In this document: in pieces, positions 41,769 to 50,808 of the stretch
Numbering within the stretch: the first letter of the stretch is position 1
Layout of the letters: each line of letters begins with the position of its first letter
IMG/VR virus record: IMGVR_UViG_3300032117_001271
Location: 1-53,046 of that record
From: a virus
Direction: 5' to 3' (one strand)
DNA length: 53,046 nucleotides
Made by a program: the position numbers and the translations under genes
The notes under the pieces: generated by a model
What the model saw: the letters and a program-made list of their open reading frames with translations, nothing else
What the model was told of the DNA's origin: nothing
Databases searched by the model: none

Positions 41769-42266
41769 ATGGCACTAGTTATCACCGATGCTTTTAGGAA
41801 TTTCAACGTAAACGGCACTATAATACCGGCTTCACAAACAGTTGATACATTATATGTAAACCCGGGCCCGGGTATGACACTTACAGTATCGGGACAAACT
41901 GTTACTGTAAATGCTGTTCCAACTAGTTCATCTACTACCACTGCATCAAGTTCTGGATATTTAGGCACACCAATCAACACTCAATCGGGCAGTTATACAC
42001 TAGCATACTCTGATCAAGGCGGAACAATTTATTCAAGCGGTAATATTACAATTCCTGCCAACGGAACTACCCCGTTGCCAGTTGGAACAATTATTAATAT
42101 AATAGCTAGTGCAGTCATTACAGTTTCAATAACAAGTGACACACTACAATGGGGCGGACAATCTACAAGCCAAACTGGAACACGCACCCTAGCACAATAC
42201 GCTATGGCTACATTAATTAAAGTAGCTTCTACTACATGGTATATTAGCGGCACTGGAGTTACCTAA
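41769..42266 (+). CDS. Small tail-associated beta-rich protein, 165 aa
   Basis: MALVITDAFRNFNVNGTII start; Thr/Ser/Gly-rich, no charged clusters. The second half (SGSYTLAYSDQGGTIYSSGN, then INIIASAVITVSI and TLIKVASTTWYISGTG) resembles C-terminal knob domains of phage fibres, which also occur in the 454-aa fibre here (ending in TWYRN). ATG at 41769 has AAGGA upstream; the longer frame from 41700 would overlap the opposite gene's start. Its last base is the first of the next ATG (TAATG), so it is coupled to the LamG adhesin. Confidence 0.75.
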   Translation: MALVITDAFRNFNVNGTIIPASQTVDTLYVNPGPGMTLTVSGQTVTVNAVPTSSSTTTASSSGYLGTPINTQSGSYTLAYSDQGGTIYSSGNITIPANGTTPLPVGTIINIIASAVITVSITSDTLQWGGQSTSQTGTRTLAQYAMATLIKVASTTWYISGTGVT

Positions 42267-44365
42267 TGTCCGGCGCTTTATCTTTTATATCCGGTGTGCT
42301 AAATGGTTCCACCGGAGGTGGCGGCGGCGGCGGAAGTGGCACTGGCGGTAGCCTAGTAGTCAATGCATCGACATCTACATATCTAAGCATACCTGCCAAC
42401 TCAGCATTTACTCTTGGTACAAATAATCACACTATTGAATTTTGGATGTATCAAACAGCTCGTGGGCTTTATGATACAGTTTGGAACTACAACTCTACTG
42501 CAAGTACTCATGCTGTAAACCAGTATTATTTTAATACAGGGACTAGTCAGTTTTATGTAATCATTGGTAACGGTGCCGCATTTTTAACAGGTACCAACCT
42601 TGCTTCCTCTCCGCCACCGATGTTTTTCTGGCATCATTATGCTATTGTTCGTAATGGTAGCACTATTACTCTGTACATTGACGGAGTAGCTCAAGCCGGA
42701 CCAATTACAGTAAACTCTCAAAATATTACAGCTCAGAATGGAGCCATGTGGATCAACGGACCTTATAATACTCAAAGTGTATCGGGATATATTACTAATT
42801 TTAGAATTGTTAATGGCACGGCAGTATATACAAGTAATTTTACACCACCGACACAACCATTAACTGCAATTACCAATACTGTATTGCTAATGTCAGAAAC
42901 AACGAGTGGTGGATTATTAACAGACTCGAGTAGTAATAATTGGACTGTAACTAGCAATAGTTCTAGTTCAAGTTTTAATGGCACAAGTTCTTATTGTACA
43001 CTTGCATATTCTACTTCTAAATTCGATTGGTTTACTACCAATTATAATTTTACTATAGAGTGTTGGGTGTATCCGACTTCATTTACAGGCTGGTATTCAG
43101 CTGGCCAAGGTCCTGCACTTGTAGGTAACATGGCCTACAACAGTAACACTCAGTATTGGGGCTTTGGACCAAACGCTAGCGGACAAATCGTATTTTATTA
43201 TATTAGTCAGTCTGCAAATTATGTAACTAGTACTGCTACAATATCTACTGGAAGTTGGAGCCATATTGCTATGACTCGTACTGGTACAACTATAACATTA
43301 TATGTAAACGGTGTTAAAGATACGCAAGCAACTATTAGCGGAACTCCGCAGTCGAGTACTGGTACAACTTTAACTATCGGTGCATACAACAGTAACTACA
43401 TAACAGGTTATGTAAGTAACTTAAGAGTTGTTAATAGTGCAACAGCAGAAAATCCATCTCCTGTTTATGTAAACACATTTACACCGCCGACTGTGCCATT
43501 AATAAGACTAACAAACAATTATAACTATACAACATTGTTGTTGCCTTTCAACTTTAATGCAGGAGGAGTGTATGATACTAGTGCATTCGCTGTCACAGTA
43601 ACTAGTTCGAACATAACCAGCGTATCAAGTACACCGTTCCCAATCAGATACAACAGTCTAACACCGTTTGCTACTACTCCTCCTTCACGTGTAACTACAG
43701 GTTTGCTTTTTAATTTAGACATGCAAAACTATGTATCGGGCAATAACTGGCCTGATACTGGACCTAATAACTATACATTTACATGGTACAACGGAGCGAC
43801 AGCCAACTCGCCGCCTACTGTAACTAACTCGGGAACTAGTACAGCGTATTTTACTACCAGTAGCAATTATTGGGCTTGGTGTAAATCCGGAGCCATAATG
43901 CCTACCGGCAGTTACACTAAGGGAATTGTAATTCGAGGTAACGGATCAACTTCTGCTCCGTTTGGATCTTACTTTTTTGGTAGTGCAGAATCTTATGACA
44001 CATTTTGGGCCAATAACGGCGGCAATATTATAACTGCTGGTAATCATCAAAACGGTTCTGGTAGTTACTGGGACGTAACTCAAACTCAAGGAAACGAAAC
44101 GAACTTGTTGTGGTATTACCTTAGTGTAAGTTGCGATACAGTCAACGGTTGGTCGTTGTATGTAAATGGACAGTTAGTTGGACAAAGCCCACCGACAGCT
44201 AGTAAACCTGCCAGCACTCCGGTAATTGGTGCTACTGGTACGAGTCCTGGCGCTAATGCTAGCATAGCCGCGGCACATACTTACAATATTGTACTAACTC
44301 CTGCACAACATTTACAAAATGCACAGTATTGGTTGAGCCGCTATAGCGGCTCAACTCCTGCTTAG
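42266..44365 (+). CDS. LamG/concanavalin-like adhesin, 699 aa
   Basis: After a short N-terminus and a Gly-rich hinge (GGGGGGSGTGG, about residues 18-28) come two laminin-G/ConA-like domains of about 190 residues each (about 30-215 and 240-430). Each has the signature [TI]-I-E-[FC]-W-[MV]-Y, W-x-H-[YI]-A-[IM]-x-R-x-G-x-T-I-T-L-Y-[IV]-[DN]-G-V and G-Y-[IV]-[ST]-N-[LF]-R-[IV]-V-N, ending T-x-T-P-P-T-x-P-L. A third, more diverged domain (about 470-690) has WYYLSVSCDTVNGWSLYVNG. Such domains bind glycans, so this is a candidate receptor-binding or accessory adhesin. It shares its late promoter with the 165-aa gene. Confidence 0.85.
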   Translation: MSGALSFISGVLNGSTGGGGGGGSGTGGSLVVNASTSTYLSIPANSAFTLGTNNHTIEFWMYQTARGLYDTVWNYNSTASTHAVNQYYFNTGTSQFYVIIGNGAAFLTGTNLASSPPPMFFWHHYAIVRNGSTITLYIDGVAQAGPITVNSQNITAQNGAMWINGPYNTQSVSGYITNFRIVNGTAVYTSNFTPPTQPLTAITNTVLLMSETTSGGLLTDSSSNNWTVTSNSSSSSFNGTSSYCTLAYSTSKFDWFTTNYNFTIECWVYPTSFTGWYSAGQGPALVGNMAYNSNTQYWGFGPNASGQIVFYYISQSANYVTSTATISTGSWSHIAMTRTGTTITLYVNGVKDTQATISGTPQSSTGTTLTIGAYNSNYITGYVSNLRVVNSATAENPSPVYVNTFTPPTVPLIRLTNNYNYTTLLLPFNFNAGGVYDTSAFAVTVTSSNITSVSSTPFPIRYNSLTPFATTPPSRVTTGLLFNLDMQNYVSGNNWPDTGPNNYTFTWYNGATANSPPTVTNSGTSTAYFTTSSNYWAWCKSGAIMPTGSYTKGIVIRGNGSTSAPFGSYFFGSAESYDTFWANNGGNIITAGNHQNGSGSYWDVTQTQGNETNLLWYYLSVSCDTVNGWSLYVNGQLVGQSPPTASKPASTPVIGATGTSPGANASIAAAHTYNIVLTPAQHLQNAQYWLSRYSGSTPA
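44333..44354. terminator. Perfect 22-nt palindrome at convergent gene ends
   Basis: An uninterrupted inverted repeat with centre CTATAG, inside the last codons of the LamG gene and 8 nt before the overlapping stops of two convergent genes. GC-rich hairpin but no T-run on either side, so a weak terminator or a barrier to read-through or decay. Confidence 0.5.
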
Positions 44366-45552
44366 GCTACCTTAAGAAGAATAGTTTCTTCGTTAATGCG
44401 TCCATTCATTTTAGTGTCTGTAGCATTAATGTCTTCCAAGAACTTGCGTAGTTGTACTTTGCCTGCGGCTTTGAACTCTTTGAGTTTTTCTTCTGGCTTG
44501 CGAAGTGTTTTACAAATACTTTGATGCTCGTTAAAGCCGGTAATTGTAGTACCCTTAACACCCAAATCGTTAAACTCAGCGGCTACATACTTGCCCAATT
44601 TACGAGTTTTAGTGTTAAACACCCACAACTCTTTTGAGCCAATAATGTCAGCAGGATTAATCGAAACCAATTTCAAAGGCTCGTTTGATTTCATGTACTT
44701 GAGCTTGGCAACCAATTTGTCCTTAGGTACAACTTTGGTTTTACGTGGCTTACGATTAACTTTGGCTTCCTGGGCAAGCATGTCGCAAGCACTCATAATC
44801 TCTTGGTAAAACGCAATCAAATTACGAATTTGCTTTTTGGTACGGTGGCTATAGCCCTCTTTAAGCTGTTCATCTGCTTGTCCGCTAGCTAACTCTTCAA
44901 GTTCAGCTAAATCCCTGCTGTAGAGGGTTTTAATAAGTCTAGCATGTGCGGCTTTGACTTGTTTGCCCTTGAGCAAGTTAAGCACTTTGAACGCTTTTGG
45001 ATCAAAGTTTTCTGGATCATTTTGGAAACCTTCAATGGCATCTTCCAATTCTTCAGTCATACGGTAAGCGGCTTCTTTGACACGATCCTGAATGCTTGGC
45101 TGTACTACTAAGGGTTTAGTTTCTACAACTTCATCTTCGTCTTTGTCGTTTTTGCCAGCTTCAATAACTTCTACAATCTGTTCACGCAACCATGCGGCAG
45201 TGTCTCGACCTTGATTAAAGTCTGCGCGAACTGCGGGCATACCACGCAATAGGCATGACGCAATAGCACCCATTGTAGTGTTGCAACGATTGTCTTTGGT
45301 TTTCTTAAAAGCCGCAATGTCTTCTTTGGTACAGCCAACACTAGTCATCCATTTGACGACTGCGGGCTTCAAATCTTTACCGCTAAATTCCAAACGGTAG
45401 TAAGACATAGCGTTGTGCCAGTGACGCTGAAATTGTTCAGCATCCATTTGTTCCACGTTTTCCCAAACTGGACTGTGATCTTTTACAGCCTTTGTGCGAT
45501 GTGCAATAACTTGCTTTTTGGTTACACGGGTTTTAGTTGCTGTTTTAGCCAA
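44362..45552 (-). CDS. Unknown basic T4-like phage protein, 396 aa
   Basis: Not assigned. Lys/Arg-rich N-terminus (TKTRVTKKQVIAHRTK), helical middle with DEDEVVETK linker near 130-140, a region rich in KPRKTKVVPKDKL near 270 and a C-terminal half with SKELWVFNTKTRKLGKY. Starts with TTG at 45552, with AGGAG 6 nt upstream. Behind a perfect sigma70 promoter, so early. Charge pattern suggests nucleic-acid binding. Its stop overlaps the convergent LamG stop. Likely an early, non-structural protein; function unknown. Confidence 0.7.
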   Translation of the reverse strand: MAKTATKTRVTKKQVIAHRTKAVKDHSPVWENVEQMDAEQFQRHWHNAMSYYRLEFSGKDLKPAVVKWMTSVGCTKEDIAAFKKTKDNRCNTTMGAIASCLLRGMPAVRADFNQGRDTAAWLREQIVEVIEAGKNDKDEDEVVETKPLVVQPSIQDRVKEAAYRMTEELEDAIEGFQNDPENFDPKAFKVLNLLKGKQVKAAHARLIKTLYSRDLAELEELASGQADEQLKEGYSHRTKKQIRNLIAFYQEIMSACDMLAQEAKVNRKPRKTKVVPKDKLVAKLKYMKSNEPLKLVSINPADIIGSKELWVFNTKTRKLGKYVAAEFNDLGVKGTTITGFNEHQSICKTLRKPEEKLKEFKAAGKVQLRKFLEDINATDTKMNGRINEETILLKVA

Positions 45553-45583
45553 TTTCTGCTCCTGTTTTGTTTAACATGTATAT

Positions 45584-45612
45584 ATTATAGCGCCAAACTG
45601 GCCGCATGTCAA
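45584..45612 (-). promoter_or_regulatory. Consensus sigma70 promoter
   Basis: Minus-strand TTGACA (45612-45607), 17-nt spacer, TATAAT (45589-45584): perfect in both boxes. The -35 overlaps the stop codon of the SGNH gene. Drives the 396-aa unknown. Confidence 0.9.
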
Positions 45613-46418
45613 CCAGGTAAGTTAGCTAGTATTTTGGTGTTGCAGTCCAAAATGCCTTTATCAATATACGTTTGATACTGCTTTTTTGTAGTAATTTTAC
45701 TTATATTTCGAGTTTTGAACTGTTTGTAAGTAATATTACTTACATTTTTTTTCAAAATTGCTGTTTCTAATAAGTCAGCTAAAAGTTTTAAATTTGGTAA
45801 AGTTAAATGATTAGCTCTTGGATCTTCTTTGGTAAACTCGATCCAATTGAAATAATCAAAATTGTCACCAACTTCGTCGTGTGAAATCTTATAAAAGTTA
45901 ATTTCAGCTCTCAAAAAATTCTCAGGTGCAGTTCCATTCATAATGTTTGTTTGTGTTTGGAAAGCAGGTAATACTAAAAATGTACAATCGGGTCTAGCTA
46001 ATGCATAATTTTTTATCAGCTGTATGTATGCTTCGTGATTTAATTTTAACAGTTGATCATCACAATTAAGTAACCACCATTCGATATGATGTTTATTATT
46101 CCAATACCATGGATGTTCACCTTCCAAAGTTAAATTTGGATCGTGCAAATAGTTGCTGGCAGTTTCAGGATGATCTTTTTGGTATGTAAAATGTAATCTT
46201 CCAGTATGACTAGGAACATAAATTATAACATCGCCCTTTTTAATAACTCCATTATGTAAATCGGTTGTTAAAGTTTTGATAGCGTATTCGGTACTGCTAC
46301 CTTTTACAGCCTTATTATCCAAATGCATATAAAGCTGATCTGCTAATAATGTAGGCCAAGTCTTTTGATCGACTTCGGGCGCCGCAAAACTATCACCATA
46401 AACTCTTAGGCAAGACAT
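45609..46418 (-). CDS. SGNH/GDSL-like hydrolase, 269 aa
   Basis: Block I RVYGDSFAAP with nucleophile-type Ser10, an N-rich block with KGSSTEYAIK, and a distal DPRANHLTLPN with the Asp-x-x-x-x-His pair expected of block V (about residues 195-210). This suggests an esterase or acyl hydrolase; many SGNH proteins act on O-acetylated sugars. A Lys-rich C-terminal 40 residues follow. It overlaps the end of the radical SAM gene by 13 nt and closes that operon. Could edit cell-surface or modified polysaccharide, or simply be a diverged relative. Confidence 0.7.
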   Translation of the reverse strand: MSCLRVYGDSFAAPEVDQKTWPTLLADQLYMHLDNKAVKGSSTEYAIKTLTTDLHNGVIKKGDVIIYVPSHTGRLHFTYQKDHPETASNYLHDPNLTLEGEHPWYWNNKHHIEWWLLNCDDQLLKLNHEAYIQLIKNYALARPDCTFLVLPAFQTQTNIMNGTAPENFLRAEINFYKISHDEVGDNFDYFNWIEFTKEDPRANHLTLPNLKLLADLLETAILKKNVSNITYKQFKTRNISKITTKKQYQTYIDKGILDCNTKILANLPG

Positions 46419-47779
46419 AGATTATAAAACTCTTTCATATTAGGAAATGTATTAAGGAAATCGGTTCCTCTGCGTTTGTCATGCTCACGCATAAACAATG
46501 CAAAGTCCTTACGCCATACTTCTAATTCTTGAATTGGTTTGTCTAACAAGGATGCGAACAAGTCATAAACTCGTTGCATACGGTCAATTTCGTAGTTTGT
46601 ATAATAACCTTTGTTGTCCCGCATGTACTCTAAACTAGCGAGTGTTATCGGTAAAAAGTCTGCCGTCAGTACTCCAACAGTCATCCATTCTGGATTACGT
46701 AAGTATGGAATATCTATGCCTACCCAACGCTCGGGTGTTACATATTTTTTCTTAATTTCTAAAAAGTCTGATAAAAATTCAGTATAAGAATTAACCGAAA
46801 GTGCATTGTATGTCGACATTACAATTAACCTAGTCTTAGGACTTTCGCTTAATAATAAATTACAATTTTCAATCCATTCGTTGTAATTTAATCCAAAACG
46901 AATATATTCTGCCTGAGAACCTTTAGCTTCGCAACTTGTATAAATGGTTAGGTCTTTAACTGCATTTGTATCATGAATAATTTTTATTTTATTAATAAAT
47001 TCATTAATGAGCTTTTTTGGAACTCCTAAATTACTATTAATGCCAAGTTCTAATTTAGGGTTAGGGTTAGCAATGATATAATCTAATACCTTGAATGTGT
47101 GCTTGGTCATTAAAGGTTCTCCGCCAGTAATGCGGAATGTATGTAAATTTGGATAAAGCTCGGGCCACCATTCCCAAAATGCATCTACATAGGGATTGTC
47201 TTCTCGTTCTGGGATGGGCATCTTACTGTCATCTTCAAACATTTTTAAATGATTATAACTTAGATGGGTTGGATACGCACCGTACTGTTGTATTTCTTCC
47301 ATCCACTTACTGCTAATTTCAGGACTACAATAACTACATTTAAAATTACATCCGTAGCTAAAACTAACTTCCAAATAGCTAGGGGCAATATCTTTTTCCC
47401 ATCCTGCATCTATAACTTCTTTGAAATGAGGTAACGCCCAAGGATCTGCACTTTTATGTATTCTATCACTAAATTCTTTAGTGTTATCTTCTACATTCCA
47501 ACAGTATTGGCATTCTGCGGGACGACCTCCGGTCATCATTTGTTTACGTAAAGTCTTTTTAAATTCTGTGTTATGCAACGCACTAGGATTGCGTTTAATT
47601 TCTTCAATAGGTATTACATGAGTTTTAGGATGATGGCAACTATGAGTATGCCCTGTCGGCAAGTGGACAGTCACTTGTTTCCATTTAGCTAAACACATAC
47701 CCGGACCAAACCTGTCTAACTCGGCCTGAGTATGTATTAGCGTTTTTGTTAAACGATCTACTTTTTTAAATTTAAACAT
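46406..47779 (-). CDS. Radical SAM enzyme with extra cysteines (twitch-like), 457 aa
   Basis: C144-x3-C148-x2-C151 (SYGCNFKCSYCSPE) is the radical SAM [4Fe-4S] motif; FRITGGEPLM supplies the GGE SAM-binding motif. Additional N-terminal Cys29, Cys48, Cys90 and Cys93 (ECQYC) could hold an auxiliary cluster. C-terminal part is helical. Not QueE (too long, wrong motif spacing). ATG at 47779 overlaps the preceding stop (TAATG); a GTG three codons earlier is less likely. Substrate unknown; the neighbouring oxygenase and unknown gene suggest a small modification pathway. Confidence 0.88.
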   Translation of the reverse strand: MFKFKKVDRLTKTLIHTQAELDRFGPGMCLAKWKQVTVHLPTGHTHSCHHPKTHVIPIEEIKRNPSALHNTEFKKTLRKQMMTGGRPAECQYCWNVEDNTKEFSDRIHKSADPWALPHFKEVIDAGWEKDIAPSYLEVSFSYGCNFKCSYCSPEISSKWMEEIQQYGAYPTHLSYNHLKMFEDDSKMPIPEREDNPYVDAFWEWWPELYPNLHTFRITGGEPLMTKHTFKVLDYIIANPNPKLELGINSNLGVPKKLINEFINKIKIIHDTNAVKDLTIYTSCEAKGSQAEYIRFGLNYNEWIENCNLLLSESPKTRLIVMSTYNALSVNSYTEFLSDFLEIKKKYVTPERWVGIDIPYLRNPEWMTVGVLTADFLPITLASLEYMRDNKGYYTNYEIDRMQRVYDLFASLLDKPIQELEVWRKDFALFMREHDKRRGTDFLNTFPNMKEFYNLCLA

Positions 47780-48606
47780 TAAGTCCACAAACCTTGACGA
47801 ACTTTGATAAGACGAATCATCATAGCTTCGTCTTCTGCTTCGTAAGCCTCTTCCATCTTGTGCATTTTGTCCATAGCAACCTTGCTCATCTCAGCAAGCT
47901 CGGGACTTTTGTCTTTACTAAAACTTAGTCGACCACCATTGGCTAGACGTGCGGCTTCACAATACGCAGTCCAGCCACTTGCTTCCATTGGCTCAGGACG
48001 ATTGCGATATACAGTAGTCCACCAGAGGTAAAGCTCTTTAATTTCATTAGCAGTATTGGCTTGGAAAGTTGGAACGGCTTCGTGTTTTTTATCATCGTCG
48101 AGAAACTCTGCATTAGTAAGAGTACTGGCCCAATCTAAGTAAGCAAGGCCCGCTTCTGGACTACGCCATGTCCGCCAACGCAACCAACCACTACGGTACC
48201 AGGGAACATTGTACTTCTTCTGTTCTTCGCTGTTCCACATTACATAGTGCCACGCTTGTTCGATTTCAACAAAGTCCACAAGTTCGTTAAAAAGACAAGG
48301 GAGAAACCGATTACCAACGTCACTCCAACGGCCAGGGCGGATATCACGAGGGTGGGCAGTAAGAGCATGACTCTTAGAAACCCAACGATTGTTGATGTAG
48401 TAGCGGACGTCATTTAGTCTCTCCGGTATGTAAAGGAAAAAACCTTGAATAGCATCAAGTAGTTCTTCCGCAATCCAATAGCGCACAGGATTGTATTGTT
48501 CGGCTTCGGTTCGCCAAGCATCCCAATCTTCACTGGTTTTTGCGCCACCCTTAGGTGTACCACGAACCCAGTCTGCAAATTTTGTACATGACCAATAATT
48601 ACGCAT
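47779..48606 (-). CDS. Unknown Trp-rich phage protein, 275 aa
   Basis: Not recognised. Very rich in Trp and Tyr (WLRWRTWRSPEAG, LYLWWTTVYRN), soluble, mostly helical. Only three or so Cys, not motif-like. Acidic C-terminal helix (EEAYEAEDEAMM). Similar hypotheticals occur in marine T4-like phages. It lies between the third oxygenase and the radical SAM protein with TAATG and near-adjacent junctions, so the three are cotranscribed and may work together. Function unknown. Confidence 0.7.
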   Translation of the reverse strand: MRNYWSCTKFADWVRGTPKGGAKTSEDWDAWRTEAEQYNPVRYWIAEELLDAIQGFFLYIPERLNDVRYYINNRWVSKSHALTAHPRDIRPGRWSDVGNRFLPCLFNELVDFVEIEQAWHYVMWNSEEQKKYNVPWYRSGWLRWRTWRSPEAGLAYLDWASTLTNAEFLDDDKKHEAVPTFQANTANEIKELYLWWTTVYRNRPEPMEASGWTAYCEAARLANGGRLSFSKDKSPELAEMSKVAMDKMHKMEEAYEAEDEAMMIRLIKVRQGLWT

Positions 48607-48607
48607 T

Positions 48608-49192
48608 TCAATTCCTTAAATAGGCTTTATAGTTAATCCAGCCTGTTATGATATACTTTTCTTCCGTAGGGCTTACTTCGCCTCTATGTGTAAATGTCCA
48701 ATCAGGTGGCCAAATAAGTGTTAGTCCTTTTTCTGCTTTGATCTTTAATCCTTGATACATGAATTCGGTTCCACCACCGTCTTCTACAGTATTTAAGAAT
48801 GTCATAAAAACCAAGTGCCTAGTTACAATGGGCCAATCCAACCCTTGTTTTTCCATGTGCCATACTTTAAATCCTCCACCTGGCGGATAGTATTGTATTT
48901 GAGTTTGCTCCATGATGTCAATAGCATCTACTTTAGCATAGGGATATTTCAGGTAATAGGCATTCAAACATTTGAATAAATGTTTCAAATAGTAGTATGG
49001 AACTTTACCTGTTTCAATCATCAAGTCCATGGAATCTTTTAGATCCTTATGCACACCTTTGTCTACGCCATACATGCCTTCGACAACATCTGGACTGTTT
49101 TTATGCAAATCTATAAGTTTATCACATACTGCTGGATCAATATACCAGCCCATGATAAAGTTATTTTGCGAATTTATATTGTGTTCTTCCAT
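48608..49192 (-). CDS. 2OG-Fe(II) oxygenase, third in window, 194 aa
   Basis: Beta-helix oxygenase pattern: QIQYYPPGGGFKVWHMEKQ carries a His-x-Glu iron pair (Glu in place of Asp, still an allowed ligand), FMTFLNTVEDGGGTEF is the conserved strand with the GGT-x-F turn, and WPPDWTFTHRGEVSP holds the distal His and Arg. Residues 1-70 form a helical N-domain. Subfamily differs from both enzymes at 37.3-38.5 kb. Substrate unknown. Overlaps the small membrane protein gene upstream by 19 nt. Confidence 0.85.
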   Translation of the reverse strand: MEEHNINSQNNFIMGWYIDPAVCDKLIDLHKNSPDVVEGMYGVDKGVHKDLKDSMDLMIETGKVPYYYLKHLFKCLNAYYLKYPYAKVDAIDIMEQTQIQYYPPGGGFKVWHMEKQGLDWPIVTRHLVFMTFLNTVEDGGGTEFMYQGLKIKAEKGLTLIWPPDWTFTHRGEVSPTEEKYIITGWINYKAYLRN

Positions 49193-49422
49193 GAATTTAC
49201 TGGTTCCGTTTTAATATCTTCTTCTTCACAACCCACAGGTTTTCCAGAACGATCTAAAAAAGTAGTCCCCCAAACTTTTCCATCATGTTCGAACTCAACA
49301 AACTCTTGTCCATACGCACAGAATTTTCTAGTATGAATGTCGTTGTCACTGGCTAGCCAATAGAACAGGCCTACAAACAATACAACAAAAATCCAAAACT
49401 TATGAATAGTAATTCTTATCAA
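49174..49422 (-). CDS. Small single-pass membrane protein, 82 aa
   Basis: One N-terminal membrane helix (about 8-25, HKFWIFVVLFVGLFYWLA), then a 55-residue polar, probably periplasmic part with two Cys (positions about 34 and 65) that could form a disulphide. No lipobox. Start is TTG at 49422, overlapping the ligase stop (TTGA); no in-frame ATG exists. Function unknown; lysis inhibition or superinfection exclusion are typical jobs of such proteins in T4-like phages, but nothing here proves it. Confidence 0.65.
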   Translation of the reverse strand: MIRITIHKFWIFVVLFVGLFYWLASDNDIHTRKFCAYGQEFVEFEHDGKVWGTTFLDRSGKPVGCEEEDIKTEPVNSWKNTI

Positions 49423-50747
49423 ATCTTTTCCCCAGGAACAAATCCCCTAAAGCCTTTGAATCTTGGGAACCGTAAACTATATGTTCCATCTTGATTCTGT
49501 GTTACTGCATCTGCACGTACTTCTACTATCTGACCAGGTAAACGATCACGTGAGTCCCAAAAGCTAATACGGTCGTTATCAGAAAAACCTGAACCCACGT
49601 TAACTTGTATTTCTTTTCCGTCATCTGTCCCCGAGCATACAATCGCTCCAAGTCGTCCAATATTCTTTCCTGTTCCTTCTTCGACATCCACAACCTCCAA
49701 AGATACTTCGATGAATGGTTTCAACTTCAACCATGCAACACTACGCTTACATTCATACGGAGCCAACGGTTCCTTAATCATAATACCTTCGTAACCGCCA
49801 TCAATTGCTTTTTGGTTAATTGCTTTAAAACGCTTTTGACCTGCTTTAGTATCCAAGTCAACTAGTTCGTTTGCAACATAGGTAACATTGGGCAATAAAG
49901 ACTGATTAGTCTCTACCCAGAACTTAACCATTTGACTACGTGTAGTTTGGTCTTTGTTATAGATACCTTTTTCAAAATCTTCTAAAGGCAACACATCAAA
50001 CAAGTTAAGTATCGCGTCATCGCTTTGTACATCACTCTTACGATGCACTTGTTTCATCAAGTCTTGGAAACTACTAGACATAATTTCTCCGTCTAGTACA
50101 ACATCCATATTCTTGTTTGTCCCTTCTGTCTTAATTACATTACTAATCTGTTCTACAATATGTGGAAAGTTGTTAAGCTCTTTGCCGTTACGACTAAACA
50201 TATCAACACGGCCGTCGGCACGGACAACTGTAATAACTCGTACTCCGTCAAGTTTGACTTCGATAAGTTTCTTTCCAGATACCTTAGTCTCATGATTAGC
50301 GGAATCATGAGCAAGCTGGCACCCAAAAACAGGAATACTATAGTCAGCATACTTCTTCTCCACTACTTTGTTGATTGTTTTTTCGCTTACGCCGCAACGC
50401 AAGTCTTTAATAAGGATGCGACGATACCAGCCATTCCATTCTTTCTTGGTGGCTGATTTCATCATAGTTTCAATCATAGTCCTTGCTGTATTACCGGTGA
50501 CATTGCGAGTAATGAAACCAGTAAGAGCGAGAGTAAAACTGTCCCAAGGTAAGCCAGGGCCGTCTTCATCTGTTTTCTCCGGTATTTGTTTAAGGCCAAA
50601 AGTAATCATTGGATCGAGAGCTAGGCGACAACCTTCGAAGAATTCCTTATTACCCATTTCAGCTTGTGCTAAAATGATAGCTTCTTTGTTCAAACGACTA
50701 GGATGATCTTCCAAAGAACTAATAACGCTGTAGCAAGGATCGCTCAT
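49419..50747 (-). CDS. 30: ATP-dependent DNA ligase (T4 gp30-like), 442 aa
   Basis: Seals nicks using ATP. Adenylation motif I K165-L-D-G-V-R, then DGEIMS-type motif III, DGGYEGIMIK (motif IV) and WLKLKPF (motif V), in the order of T4 ligase; the N-terminal 150 residues form the helical DNA-binding domain. Length is close to T4 gp30 (487) but shorter. Own early promoter at 50780-50808, overlapped by an inverted repeat. Distinct from the ligase-like module in the 1154-aa protein, so the phage has two KxDG enzymes. Confidence 0.95.
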   Translation of the reverse strand: MSDPCYSVISSLEDHPSRLNKEAIILAQAEMGNKEFFEGCRLALDPMITFGLKQIPEKTDEDGPGLPWDSFTLALTGFITRNVTGNTARTMIETMMKSATKKEWNGWYRRILIKDLRCGVSEKTINKVVEKKYADYSIPVFGCQLAHDSANHETKVSGKKLIEVKLDGVRVITVVRADGRVDMFSRNGKELNNFPHIVEQISNVIKTEGTNKNMDVVLDGEIMSSSFQDLMKQVHRKSDVQSDDAILNLFDVLPLEDFEKGIYNKDQTTRSQMVKFWVETNQSLLPNVTYVANELVDLDTKAGQKRFKAINQKAIDGGYEGIMIKEPLAPYECKRSVAWLKLKPFIEVSLEVVDVEEGTGKNIGRLGAIVCSGTDDGKEIQVNVGSGFSDNDRISFWDSRDRLPGQIVEVRADAVTQNQDGTYSLRFPRFKGFRGFVPGEKI

Positions 50748-50764
50748 GTTGACTCCAATGATTA

Positions 50765-50789
50765 ACTGTATAAGTGTATATTATACAGT
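50765..50789. repeat. 9-bp inverted repeat over ligase -10 box (operator candidate)
   Basis: ACTGTATAA (50765-50773) and TTATACAGT (50781-50789) are perfect inverted copies with a 7-nt gap; the -10 (50780-50785) lies in one arm. Typical position for a repressor or activator site. Confidence 0.6.
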
Positions 50790-50808
50790 CTAGTTATCAA
50801 TAAGTCAA
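50780..50808 (-). promoter_or_regulatory. Sigma70-type promoter for DNA ligase
   Basis: Minus-strand TTGACT (50808-50803), 17-nt spacer, TATAAT (50785-50780). The -35 overlaps the 3' end of the metalloprotease-like gene. The ligase ATG follows with GGAG ribosome binding site. Confidence 0.85.
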
